Of a DNA stretch of 64,000 nucleotides, positions 28,129-38,700 are shown one piece after another (within the stretch, counting starts at the first letter, position 1; every line of letters begins with the position of its first letter). This stretch comes from Balneolaceae bacterium (GTDB lineage: Bacteria > Bacteroidota > Rhodothermia > Balneolales > Balneolaceae), in contig JAFIES010000032.1 of assembly GCA_020832415.1 (NCBI GenBank), positions 20,568 to 84,567 of the forward strand. The letters are read 5' to 3'. The position numbers and the translations under genes were made by a program. The notes under the pieces are model-generated. The model saw only the letters and a program-made list of their open reading frames with translations. It did no database searches and was not told the DNA's origin.

Positions 28129-30537
28129 TTACTTTAAATTTGCAACAGTGCAGCCTGTACCGCCACTTTCCCAGGGAGCAATTTCAAAAGATTCTACTTC
28201 GCTGCGTTTTTCAAGGTATTCGTTAACCAGTTTATGTAAAATTCCTTCCCCTTTTCCATGGATAATTTCAACCTGTTTAAGCCCCCGTGCAATTGCTTTA
28301 TCCAGGTAGAGAGTCAGTTCGCTGATAGCTTCATCACCCCGTTTTCCACGAAGGTCGAGTGTTGGTTTCACTGAAAGATCCAGATCGCCTGATGTAGAGT
28401 ACGATCGTTTAAAACGCGACTCTTTCTTTTTTGCAGGCGGATTGGTTTTAACCAGTTTATTCAGCTTCGCTTTTACACGCATTCCATTCATGAGAACAGT
28501 TGCCTGTTTCCCGGAGATTTCAACAAGCTCGCCGGAGGTGTTGTTTTCACCGATCAGAACATAATCTCCCACAGCCGGTTTCTCTTTACTTCTGAAAATT
28601 TCCTTTTCCGACTCCTCTTCAAAATCTTGCTTCTTTTCAGAGATCTCTTTTTTGGCTCCGGCTATATCTTTGCGTGCTTCTTTGATTTTTTCTTTGTCAT
28701 CACGCCCCTCTTGAACCACCTTTTCAACAGCTTCTTCAATACGCCGGTTAGCATCACGCATAATTTCGCCGGCATCTTTGTATGCTTTTTCAAGAATTTT
28801 CTTTCGCTTCTGTTCGGTATTATCGCTCTGCTCTTTGTAAATACGCTCACGCTTTTCGATGTCTCGCAGGCGGCTGTTAAATTCCGAAGCAAGATCTTCC
28901 GATTCCTGCATCTTTTTCTCGAGGCTTACCAGCAGTTCACCCATCTTGTCACGATTTTCACCCAGCAGAGAGCGCGCTTTTTCCATTAATTTTGCAGGCA
29001 AATGCATCCGTTCAGCAATTTCAAAAGCGTAACTGCTCCCGGGAATTCCTTTTTTGAACTTATAGGTAGGAGAGAGATTCTCCTGGTTGAACTCCATTGC
29101 TCCATTCACCACGTTCGGATGCTCGTGCGCAAACACTTTCAGTGAGCCGTGATGTGTGGTTACAATTACTCTGGAATTACGATTGATAACCTCCTCAACA
29201 AAAGCCTGAAAGAGCGCTCCTCCTTCCTCTGGATCAGTTCCCGAACCGGCTTCATCAATCAATACGAGTGATCCGGGCTGCAGGTGATCGAGGGTTTTTT
29301 TCATCCATTGCAGACGCGAGGAGAAGGTGCTTAGGTCATTTTCTATGGATTGATCATCCCCAACATCAAGAAAAAGTCCGCTTAAAATTGGCAGGGTTGA
29401 GTCTGGCTGAACGGGAATCGGGTAACCACTTTGCAGCATCATACTTAGAATCCCGGCAGTTTTCATGGCCACGGATTTTCCCCCTGCATTAGGCCCGGTA
29501 ATAATCAGCCCAAGTTCACTGTCCGAAAGTTTAAGATCCAGCGGCACAACGGGCTCGGCTTCTTTAAGAGTTCTGTTTTTAAGCAGCAAATTTGGATTTT
29601 TTGCCCTGATCAGATCCAGGGTATTCTCTTTTGAAATTACCGGAATGGAGCCATCGATATCGAGTCCTGTTTTTACGCGGCAGTGAATGGCATCAAGCAG
29701 TGCAAGGTGTACTGTATTTTTGAGCAGGCTATCAGCGTATTTGCGTACTTCTGATGTGAGCTGACGAATAATTTTCTCGATCTCCCGCTGCTCTTCCGAC
29801 TCGAGCTGGCGGATATCATTGTTGATCTGAAGTGCCTCTACCGGTTCAAGGTAAACCGTTTGCCCAGAAGAAGATACATCCTGTATAAAACCCTGAACTT
29901 TTCTTTTGTACTCTGCCTGAATCGGTATCACCATACGGCCATTTCGGATGGTGGCACCTTCATCGGAGGTCATCCCATCTTTAGCAGCGCGTCTCATTAC
30001 CTGCATGATTGTGCTTCTGAGGCGGTTACGCTCCCGGTTGATTCTGTTTCGAATTCGCTTGAGCTCCTGGCTGGCATCATCCCGAAGATCACCTCTTTCG
30101 GTTACCACTCGTTTGATGGCTTCTTCAAGAGGTTTAAGGTTTACAAGACGGTTTGTGATTTTTTTTAATGAAGGATAATCTCCCTCGGTTTTTTCAAAAA
30201 ATTGCTTAACGATTCGTGCAACGGCAGCATTTTGAAGAATGGTCACAAAATCATCAAGGGGCAGCAGATTTCCCGAAATACGGCTCTCTTTCACTGCTTC
30301 TCTTACATCTTCAGTTACAGAAAGGGGATGGTTTGATCCGCTTTGCAGCAAATGCATCCATTCCGAAGCCTGAAACAACCTTTCTGTTACCTCACCGAAG
30401 CTGGCAGACGGGTGAAGGTTTTCTAGGAATTCCCGCCCATATGGGGTAAATGCTTTACGAAGAGCTGCCTCTTTAATGGATTGAAATCCAATTTTTGAGG
30501 GAGAATGTTCTGGGTGCAGTATCATCTTATCATGCAT
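28129..30537 (-). CDS. mutS2: Endonuclease MutS2
   Basis: Walker A GPNAGGKSVAMKT, Walker B SLVLIDEAGSGTDPEEGGAL, C-terminal Smr LDLRGKRGDEAI...IIHGKGEGILHKLV...GGTGCTVANLK. Confidence 0.96.
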   Translation of the reverse strand: MHDKMILHPEHSPSKIGFQSIKEAALRKAFTPYGREFLENLHPSASFGEVTERLFQASEWMHLLQSGSNHPLSVTEDVREAVKESRISGNLLPLDDFVTILQNAAVARIVKQFFEKTEGDYPSLKKITNRLVNLKPLEEAIKRVVTERGDLRDDASQELKRIRNRINRERNRLRSTIMQVMRRAAKDGMTSDEGATIRNGRMVIPIQAEYKRKVQGFIQDVSSSGQTVYLEPVEALQINNDIRQLESEEQREIEKIIRQLTSEVRKYADSLLKNTVHLALLDAIHCRVKTGLDIDGSIPVISKENTLDLIRAKNPNLLLKNRTLKEAEPVVPLDLKLSDSELGLIITGPNAGGKSVAMKTAGILSMMLQSGYPIPVQPDSTLPILSGLFLDVGDDQSIENDLSTFSSRLQWMKKTLDHLQPGSLVLIDEAGSGTDPEEGGALFQAFVEEVINRNSRVIVTTHHGSLKVFAHEHPNVVNGAMEFNQENLSPTYKFKKGIPGSSYAFEIAERMHLPAKLMEKARSLLGENRDKMGELLVSLEKKMQESEDLASEFNSRLRDIEKRERIYKEQSDNTEQKRKKILEKAYKDAGEIMRDANRRIEEAVEKVVQEGRDDKEKIKEARKDIAGAKKEISEKKQDFEEESEKEIFRSKEKPAVGDYVLIGENNTSGELVEISGKQATVLMNGMRVKAKLNKLVKTNPPAKKKESRFKRSYSTSGDLDLSVKPTLDLRGKRGDEAISELTLYLDKAIARGLKQVEIIHGKGEGILHKLVNEYLEKRSEVESFEIAPWESGGTGCTVANLK

Positions 30538-30649
30538 GTTTAGAAGTTCGTGAACTTTTAACTGAAATAGTAATTTTCCGGGATCAGCCGGTTATTCAAA
30601 ATAGAATTTAACCCGATAGAGAGAATCGTTACATTAAAAACAAAAAATT

Positions 30650-31432
30650 ATGCGAATATTTCAGGTTGATGCTTTTTCGAAAGATGTATTTAAGGGAAAC
30701 CCCGCAGCCGTTATTCCACTGGAGCAGTGGCCGGAAGATTCGGTTTTGCAACAGGTAGCAGCTGAAAATAATTTGTCGGAGACTGCATTTTTTTCAGAAA
30801 ACAGTGACGGTTCTTATAAACTAAGATGGTTTACGCCGGAGACTGAAGTAGACCTCTGCGGACATGCAACTCTGGCATCTGCCCACATTCTTTTTGAAAG
30901 ATTGGGTTATGATAAGCCTGAGATCTCTTTTCACTCGAAAAGTGGTGTACTTACTGTTATAAAACGTGATGGATTGTATGTAATGGATTTTCCATCCAAT
31001 CCGCCGAAGCCCATTCCGGTGCCAAAATTGCTGCCCGAGGCGATTGGAATCATACCGATTTATACAGGTGTGAACACGGATATGCTTGTTTTTGTACAGA
31101 AAGAAGCAGATGTAAGAGAAATCAAACCCGATATGATTCTCCTCAAAAGGATGGAAGTAAGAGGCATTATTGTTACGGCTCCGGCTGATAATCCTGATGT
31201 GGATTTTGTGAGCCGCTTTTTTGCACCGGCTGTGGGTGTTCCTGAAGATCCTGTTACCGGTTCAGCCCACACAGTTCTCACTCCTTTTTGGGCAAAACGC
31301 CTTGGCAAAAGCAGGCTCAAAGCAAGGCAGTTATCGGAGAGGGGAGGAGAGCTGTTTTGCTTCCAAAAAGAGGACAGAGTAGAAATTGGGGGTAATGCCG
31401 TAACCTACATGGAAGGTGAGATAACAATCTGA
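30650..31432 (+). CDS. PhzF family isomerase
   Basis: IFQVDAFSKDVFKGNPAAVIPL...NNLSETAFF...RWFTPETEVDLCGHATLASAHIL...EDPVTGSAHTVLTPFW. Confidence 0.95.
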   Translation: MRIFQVDAFSKDVFKGNPAAVIPLEQWPEDSVLQQVAAENNLSETAFFSENSDGSYKLRWFTPETEVDLCGHATLASAHILFERLGYDKPEISFHSKSGVLTVIKRDGLYVMDFPSNPPKPIPVPKLLPEAIGIIPIYTGVNTDMLVFVQKEADVREIKPDMILLKRMEVRGIIVTAPADNPDVDFVSRFFAPAVGVPEDPVTGSAHTVLTPFWAKRLGKSRLKARQLSERGGELFCFQKEDRVEIGGNAVTYMEGEITI

Positions 31433-32238
31433 TGCTTTTTCTGTTGCTCATTTTGTGCGGTATTCTGGCCGGTATTATTGCAGGCCTTTTTGGATTGGGT
31501 GGCGGCATTCTCTTTACGCCTATTTTGTTCATTCTGTTCACTTCTTACAGTCTGCCTGAACCTGCCACCTGGGCGATTGCAACATCGCTCTTTTGCACAT
31601 TTACGGCTTCGATAAGCAGTTCAATTCAGCAGCGAAACCAGCGAAACTTTTACTGGAAAGAGGGCTTGACCGTTGGACTTCTGGGCAGTGCAGGTGTCTA
31701 TTTCGGGAAACGGATGGTGCTGTCAGATTTTTACACAGAGCAGGTATTTGTAGCTGTTTTTTCCCTTCTTTTGGTCGCTGTAGCCATACTTTTTTATCGA
31801 AGAAGTAAAGGTAAAACGGTTGAAACTACCGAGACAGAAAAACCGGGTATATTCAAATTTTCAGCAACCGGTGGTTTTGGCGGGTTCATAGCGGCACTGG
31901 CGGGCGTTGGCGGTGGTATTGTGATGGTACCGATGATGAACCTTCTGCTTAAACTAAAGATGACGAAAGCTGTAAGTATCTCTTCACTGGCAATTGTTTT
32001 TATCTCGTTATCAGGGTGGCTGCAGTTTGCCTTTTTTGCAGGCAGCCCGAATGGCATGACAGAATACCGGATTGGGTATGTAGATTTCGGAACCGGACTA
32101 CCACTGATATTTGGAGCTTTTATCGGTGGATTTTTGGGAGTATGGATTGGAAAACGGATATCACAAAAAATTATTCAGATAAGCTTTTCAGTCTTAATTG
32201 TAATTATTGCCATCCTGATGATTCAGAGTATTTTATGA
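31432..32238 (+). CDS. Sulfite exporter TauE/SafE family membrane protein
   Basis: GIIAGLFGLGGGILFTPILFIL; GFIAALAGVGGGIVMVPMMNLLLKL: paired GxGGG half-repeats. Confidence 0.92.
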   Translation: MLFLLLILCGILAGIIAGLFGLGGGILFTPILFILFTSYSLPEPATWAIATSLFCTFTASISSSIQQRNQRNFYWKEGLTVGLLGSAGVYFGKRMVLSDFYTEQVFVAVFSLLLVAVAILFYRRSKGKTVETTETEKPGIFKFSATGGFGGFIAALAGVGGGIVMVPMMNLLLKLKMTKAVSISSLAIVFISLSGWLQFAFFAGSPNGMTEYRIGYVDFGTGLPLIFGAFIGGFLGVWIGKRISQKIIQISFSVLIVIIAILMIQSIL

Positions 32239-33207
32239 TTTTTTATAGGCACCATTTCTCTTCGTAAGAACAAAGAAAATCAGCAAACCCACAGAAAAAA
32301 TGATACTTGAAAAGAGCATTAACTCGCTGTTGGGGCGTATAATAAAAAGCGCAGTTATAAACTGAATAACGATGATGGAGATAAGAATAGTGGAGATTGT
32401 TTTTCTTCCGATAAGAGTAATCACGAACGCTCCGAGTGGTGCTCCAAAAATCACAACAGGTATACAAACCAGCAGATAATTGATAGCCTCCGTTTGCATG
32501 GTATCAATAATAAACAGGTGAAGAATAAACCCTATAAATGCATTGGAAGCCATTAAAATAACTGAAGTTGGAGTTGCAACTTTTTCGGAAAGCCCATACT
32601 TGAGTACAACGTAAGAAAAGGTGCAAATATCAATTCCATTACCCAGAACGGAGCTGAAAACACCCCCGATAATACCAACAGCAAGAAGCTCAACTTTTTG
32701 CGAAGTATTAAGTACCGGGAGCTTGTTGACGCTGTTTCGTTTACTGATGAAATTCACAACCCACAGTGCAATACCAAAACTCAGCCAGAATGAGACGAAC
32801 ATCATCTTTGCATAATCCGGTTTGATGAGTGGCACAATTGTGTACGAACCCAGAATAATGCCAATAAAACCTCCGATACCTGCCAGTATCAGATAGTTCA
32901 TCTCAATTTTAATTTTTGAGAGGAAAATCCAGATTGCAGCAAAGGTCATCCCAAATGTTTGAATAGCAAAACTGAAATTTCTGGCTACATCCGGTTCAAT
33001 GTTAAAGAGCAGGGTCATGGCGGGGTAAGCTATGGCACCACCACCCTCAGAACTCGCCCCCGCTATGAAAGATCCCACAACCATCGTGAGAGTCATGAAC
33101 CAGTTATCTCTGAACAGACTCCAGGATTCTGTTTGAGTCATATACAAAATCCAGAGGAGCAGTACAGATCCTGCAAGAAAGGAGAAAACAATCAGTGGTT
33201 TCTTCAA
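32233..33207 (-). CDS. Sulfite exporter TauE/SafE family membrane protein
   Basis: FIAGASSEGGGAIAYPAMTLLFNI; GIIGGVFSSVLGNGIDICTFSYVVLKYGL; about 9 TM segments. Confidence 0.82.
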   Translation of the reverse strand: MKKPLIVFSFLAGSVLLLWILYMTQTESWSLFRDNWFMTLTMVVGSFIAGASSEGGGAIAYPAMTLLFNIEPDVARNFSFAIQTFGMTFAAIWIFLSKIKIEMNYLILAGIGGFIGIILGSYTIVPLIKPDYAKMMFVSFWLSFGIALWVVNFISKRNSVNKLPVLNTSQKVELLAVGIIGGVFSSVLGNGIDICTFSYVVLKYGLSEKVATPTSVILMASNAFIGFILHLFIIDTMQTEAINYLLVCIPVVIFGAPLGAFVITLIGRKTISTILISIIVIQFITALFIIRPNSELMLFSSIIFSVGLLIFFVLTKRNGAYKKS

Positions 33208-33315
33208 CGTGTTAAATGTAATGGGATATTGGCAGTTTGCAGAGTTGTAAAAATCAAAGAATCGGGCTAATCGTTCAATCTTTTATGTTGATGAGCGGAA
33301 AACTAATTCTGTTTG

Positions 33316-33792
33316 TCAGGGGATTACAGGCAGAGCTTCTTTCCCCGTTTTTGCCAGGAACCATCGCATACATTTATGGATGATGTCAGGTTCAGCAAAC
33401 ATCATCGGGCAGCCACCGGGAATCAGAGAGATACCGTACTGTTTTGCAATTGATTCAGCATCAGGGTGATAACTTCCCTGGCCAAATGAACGATGAATCC
33501 ATACCCACTTAACCCCGGATTTGCCACAATCATGAATCAGATCGGGTGTAACATCAGGGTGAGTTGCGATGATTACAACATCAGGAATAACCGGAAGTGA
33601 TTGAATGTCGGGATAGCATGTTTCACCGTCTATTTCTTCTCTATTGGGATTAATGGGATAGACTGAATAGCCATGTTTAAGCAGTTTCTTAAATACAATA
33701 TTACCGGCGGTATCTCCCTTCGATGATACTCCGGCAATTGCCATTACTTTAAAATTGAGAAAATCGCCAGCCGTTTTCTTTAAGGAGCTCAT
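33316..33792 (-). CDS. CoA-binding domain protein (YccU-like)
   Basis: VMAIAGVSSKGDTAGNIVFKKLLKHGYSVYPINPNREEIDGETCYPDIQSLP. Confidence 0.92.
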   Translation of the reverse strand: MSSLKKTAGDFLNFKVMAIAGVSSKGDTAGNIVFKKLLKHGYSVYPINPNREEIDGETCYPDIQSLPVIPDVVIIATHPDVTPDLIHDCGKSGVKWVWIHRSFGQGSYHPDAESIAKQYGISLIPGGCPMMFAEPDIIHKCMRWFLAKTGKEALPVIP

Positions 33793-34005
33793 AATTTTAT
33801 GATTTTAAATAAGGTATACATATGAAATGTAGATATAAATCCCGATTCTTTCCCGAAAATTGAAAGATAAACAGCTTCTAAACCTGTATCAGAGATGTTT
33901 TTTTAGTTCAGAAAAAAAATTCAAAAAAAAGTGTAACAAATTGATAGTTCGTGCATCATATCATTAGACGCACAATGTTATATTATCAATTAAGCGATAT
34001 TTGAA

Positions 34006-34614
34006 ATGAAAGTAAGTTTTATGAAAACCTGCGTACTTTTCCCGAAAGCATTCTCATACAATTATATTGATGGTTCTGTAGCCCACTCAATGGATTCACC
34101 TACGCTGTACGAAGAGTATCTAAGTCCAAGCGATTTGGCTGGCCCAAAATTGATCAGAAAGCGAATGACATCACGAAGCATGTCTCTGATGCACAGGGAC
34201 AGGGCAGGAGTAAACCCTGTTAAGAAAAAACCTAAGATGCTTCATGTTGAAGACAGCGCACAGATTCGCTTACTTGTATCCATATTTCTGAAAAATGAGT
34301 TTGATGTTGAGAGTGTGGAAAATGGTGAGGTTGCACTAAAACAGGTTAAATCAAAACAGTATGACTTCATTTTGATGGATATTAATCTCGGAAGAGGTAT
34401 TGATGGATTTGATGTGATCAATGAAATAAGAGATCTAGAGAATTATAAGTCAACTCCAATAATCGCTCTCACAACAAATGATTATCCAAATGTGAGGGAG
34501 GCCTGCCTGAAATCTCGGGTTAATGCATACATACAAAAACCGTTTGAAAAAACATATCTCATTGGCACAATTCAGGAAATTAACAACAGATTAGAGAAAG
34601 AAAATAACGCTTAA
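34006..34614 (+). CDS. Response regulator receiver protein with ~75-aa N-terminal extension
   Basis: PKMLHVEDSAQIRLLVSIFLK...YDFILMDINLGRGIDGFDVINEIR...TPIIALTT...AYIQKPF: receiver fold, no output domain. Confidence 0.9.
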   Translation: MKVSFMKTCVLFPKAFSYNYIDGSVAHSMDSPTLYEEYLSPSDLAGPKLIRKRMTSRSMSLMHRDRAGVNPVKKKPKMLHVEDSAQIRLLVSIFLKNEFDVESVENGEVALKQVKSKQYDFILMDINLGRGIDGFDVINEIRDLENYKSTPIIALTTNDYPNVREACLKSRVNAYIQKPFEKTYLIGTIQEINNRLEKENNA

Positions 34615-34624
34615 GTCACCTACA

Positions 34625-35380
34625 ATGATCAATAACAATGACATAAAATTTTCCATTCATGAATTTCTGGAAGGTAACCTTAGCGAAAGCCAAACAGAAG
34701 AACTGTGGGCAGAACTATTAGCCAGTCCTGATGACCTTGAATATCTTGAAACATTAACTACTCTCAAATCAATGGGGCAAAATGGGGCATTTAGTTCAAT
34801 TGATGAAACACCGGTTTACTCCTTAAATAATAAAACTGAGCAAGTTCATACCGGCTTTTTTAGCAGCATTAGACCATATCTCGTTGCCGCATCTATCCTG
34901 ATTGCCGGTATGCTTGTTCTTTATAATGCATTCCCTCCGGCAAACTTCACTTCAGAAATAACACCTATTTCTGTGATTGAGTACGATATTGAAAGATCTG
35001 CTGAAGTTGCCACACAGTTTGAATATCATTTACAGCAAGCTGTTTCATACACTGCTTCAGGTGATCTTAACACTGCAATTTCTGAACTTGAAACTGCCAG
35101 AGAGCTTGAATTATCAGATTTACAGTTAACGGAACTGGAAATTGTACATGGAACTATTTATTACAACTCAGGTGAATTTGCTAATGCTTCGATTGTTTTC
35201 ACTTCAATAAGCAATAAGGATCAAATTGATACACATAATCTTGAAAAAAGCTTATGGTATCTTGCTAATTCACAAATACACTTAAATCAACTTGAAGAGG
35301 CCAGGGACAATATTAAGCAAGTAATAGAACTTGACGGGGCATTCAGCAGAATAGCAAAAAACATGATAGAGAGCTTTTGA
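34625..35380 (+). CDS. Anti-sigma-like single-TM protein with C-terminal TPRs
   Basis: N-terminal IHEFLEGNLSESQTEELWAELLASPDDLEYLETL (anti-sigma-like), TM PYLVAASILIAGMLVLYNAF, TPR-like C-terminus. Confidence 0.6.
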   Translation: MINNNDIKFSIHEFLEGNLSESQTEELWAELLASPDDLEYLETLTTLKSMGQNGAFSSIDETPVYSLNNKTEQVHTGFFSSIRPYLVAASILIAGMLVLYNAFPPANFTSEITPISVIEYDIERSAEVATQFEYHLQQAVSYTASGDLNTAISELETARELELSDLQLTELEIVHGTIYYNSGEFANASIVFTSISNKDQIDTHNLEKSLWYLANSQIHLNQLEEARDNIKQVIELDGAFSRIAKNMIESF

Positions 35381-35452
35381 CAGTTCAACTTTGTCTGGCA
35401 TATTTAATTGAAATTGACTGAAGACAAGTTTAATACAATTATCCAAAGACAA

Positions 35453-35484
35453 TACTTCAGCTATTGCTCACCTGAGCTGAAGTA
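35453..35484. terminator. Hairpin downstream of the TPR protein
   Basis: TACTTCAGCT-attgctcacctg-AGCTGAAGTA perfect 10-bp stem; no good T-run. Confidence 0.4.
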
Positions 35485-35760
35485 CAGATTATGAGAAGAT
35501 TATTCATTTGGCTTCGAGATATCAATGATGGAACGATATTGTAAGTACAATGAAAATATAGTAGAGTTAAAGGAAAGTATGCATTTGATTGATTGAACTC
35601 CTATTGAAGCCGCTAATTTGTTAAATACATAGCGAAAATTGAGCTAAGACACATCTCATCTGATTCCAAAACCAAGGGAAGGCATGCTAATAGTTGGCTA
35701 GGTTACCCAAGGGCTGATAAGAGGAGAGCAATGATTGATTATACAATATCATTTTTTACT

Positions 35761-38700
35761 CTAAGTGCTTTTCAGGTCATTTTTATTACCCAAAATTACA
35801 ATAACACTGCTGCCAATAATAATTACAAAGCCAAGAGACAGAAAGAATATTGCGGTAAAATGATTTTGGCGGGGAAGTGGTGAACTAATATTTCCATATA
35901 GTACAAATGACCCCCATAAATAGGGATCACTATTGGTGTTGTTTAAGTAAGTAAGCCTCGCCTGCCTGAGAGATTCAGCTTTATTCTCACCACTATTTAG
36001 AGATCGGTAAAAGTTAACAGATATTTCGGATGCGGTCTGATCGCGTACAGGCCATAAGTTCATCGATAAACTTTTTGCACCGGCAAATGAGAAAGCCCTG
36101 GAAAATCCAAGTACACCTGAACCCTGCAGATATCCACCGGCACCGGATTCACAAGAACTGAGAAAGATCAGGTCTGCATTTAAATTCATATCGAATAGTT
36201 CGTAGGCATGAATTATGCCATCATATTCGGCGGAAACTTCACCTTTGCTATCATCTGCATAAAGATAAAGTGTGGAGAAAAGCGGGTTTTCATCATTCAC
36301 TTTACTATGAGTTGCTAAATGTAATATTCTGCTGTTTCCGGCAATATTTCTGAAATTTCGTTCTGTGCTTTCATTTCCAATGAAAAAAGTTTTCTTCGAA
36401 AATGCATCAAGTTGTTCGGAACTTTCTACGATCTCTTTTGAGCTGAAGGGCAGGTTTTGGAGAAATGGATGTCCTGCTTCCTGAAAGTTTTCTATGCCAA
36501 ATCCAACCATGTCGTATTCAAAATTACTTTGGCCGGTGTCAGTACCCTGAATGAGTTCAGTGAGTGAGTTTACATAGCTCACGCTGTATTCTTCTATTAG
36601 ATACCTGGCAGATCCATAGCTATGGGGAGTATTTGCCTTTTGCAGCGGCAAGATTTCCAGGGGCAATCTGTAAAACTCTGCGTCAGGGATCATATAAATG
36701 TGTTTTATACCGTCAGGGATGCCATCTTCAAAGAATGTTGTGTAAATATCGTACAGTTTATGCAGATCCGTAGTTCTGTAACCTAAGGTATTAAGGCCAC
36801 TTCGAAGTACATCCAAGTGATTCTCATCGGCGGGATATACATTCATTGTGATTCCAGATCGGGTGATTGAAAATCGGTAAATGTCATCTTCAAAGACTGA
36901 AAAATAGAAGAGTATTTGATCTGACCTCAAAGTTCTACGAAGATTGCCGAAAAGTTGGTCATAGTGGCGTTCACTGTAATTTGGAAAAGCCTGGTTTTGA
37001 AGTCTGTTTCGTTCTGAAATGGCATTGAGCAACTCATTCCCGAGGTAAACTCTCTGTTCACCGGTGGCCGTTTGATATCTGCTTCGAAGTTGTTGAATTC
37101 TTGTGCTGATGTTATAGTCTTCAATTAACTGCTCTTCGGATAGGACTTTGGATTTCAAAAGCGGGTTATTATAAAAACCGGATCTGGAGATATTACGCAA
37201 TTCACCAATTTTTGAAAGTGCTCTTTGGTATTGCCCGGTTTCATACATAAGAGTAGTATGAAGTTTAAAGGCTTCAGTAAACTCATTGTCCATTCTCATA
37301 TGGCCTGTTTGCTGATCAGAACTTTCTCTGAGGTGATCGGTAATATCTGATATCATTGGTGCAGAGAGGCTAATAGCATCTTGAACCTTATTTTTATTCT
37401 GTAGAAGCCGTACTTTAATATTGTTAGCAAGTACTCTGATATTAAAGTACTGTGGCAAATAATCTTCCTCACTGAATTGAAAAAGTAATTGCTCTGCTTC
37501 GTCAAATCGCCCATCTAAAGTCAACATATTCGCGTAACGAATAACTGCTTGTACAAAACTTCTTGAATCTTCCCTTGACGAGGATAATTCCATGGCTTTA
37601 TTAAAGTACTCTTCTGATTTGGCCCATTTTTCCATTAAGAGATAAGTGTCACCAATCTCAACATAGCTCATGAAATTATGCTGATAGTTATTGGTCTCAA
37701 TTGATAAATCAAGAGCATCAAAATAGTACTCTAATGCTTTTTCATAATCTGATTCTACAGTTCTTTTATAAATACCAAGTGAAATGTGGATAGAGGCAAT
37801 ATCTGTAGTTAGCTCATTCACTGTAGCAATTTGTAATGCCTGGCTAAGGTAGTTAAAGGCAAGATCTGTATCGTTTTGGCGCCTGTAGTAGATGAAAAGA
37901 TTTCGTAGAATTGATAATTGCTGACTGTAGTTTTCTTCCTGAGAGGCAATATCAAAGGCATTTAATTGAAATTGAACGTACCTGTCAAACTGGCCCGAGT
38001 TTAAGTAACTTATCGCTAAATTATTGAAGAGAGCCGCTTGATAGCGGGAATCTAGAACAGAATAATCCTGCTCAAATACACTTTCAAATTCTCTAAGAGA
38101 TGCATTCACATTACCTACCCTGAAGAGCAGAAGGGCATAGTCCATTTTGATAGATAGATAATCGTTTAAGTCTCCAATTGTTTTTGAAATGGGTTGAAGA
38201 ATTTCAAGATTTATTTTGATAGAATGTGAGTAATATCCAAGTACGCGTGTTGCATACGAAATGGTGTCAAAAAGGCTTAAAGTGAAAAATGAATCAGGAA
38301 AAGGGTGGCTGTTTGCTAAATCCATTCCAAGTTCATAGACCATTTGAAAGTTATCTAACCTATCGTATCCATAAATGAGAGCTTGTGTTTTAATACTTCC
38401 AGTGACAGGATCTGCTTCAATAACCTCATGCAGATTATCATGCCAATAATCCAAAAGTGCTTTTGCTTCCTGTTCAAGTTCCTGGGGAATTTGAGAGCCT
38501 ATAAATAAATAAATATCATCAACAGTAAATGGCCTGATTTCATAATAGGCTGGCTGGATTGAACTTTTTAGTAATTTATTTGCAACATCGGGGATAAGTT
38601 CAAATATTTCATTCTCTGATTCAAAGAAGGAAATAATTTTTTCTCTTTGAAATCTGCTAGCTTCATGTAACGAATAGTTTAGATAAGTTGGATTTTGAGT

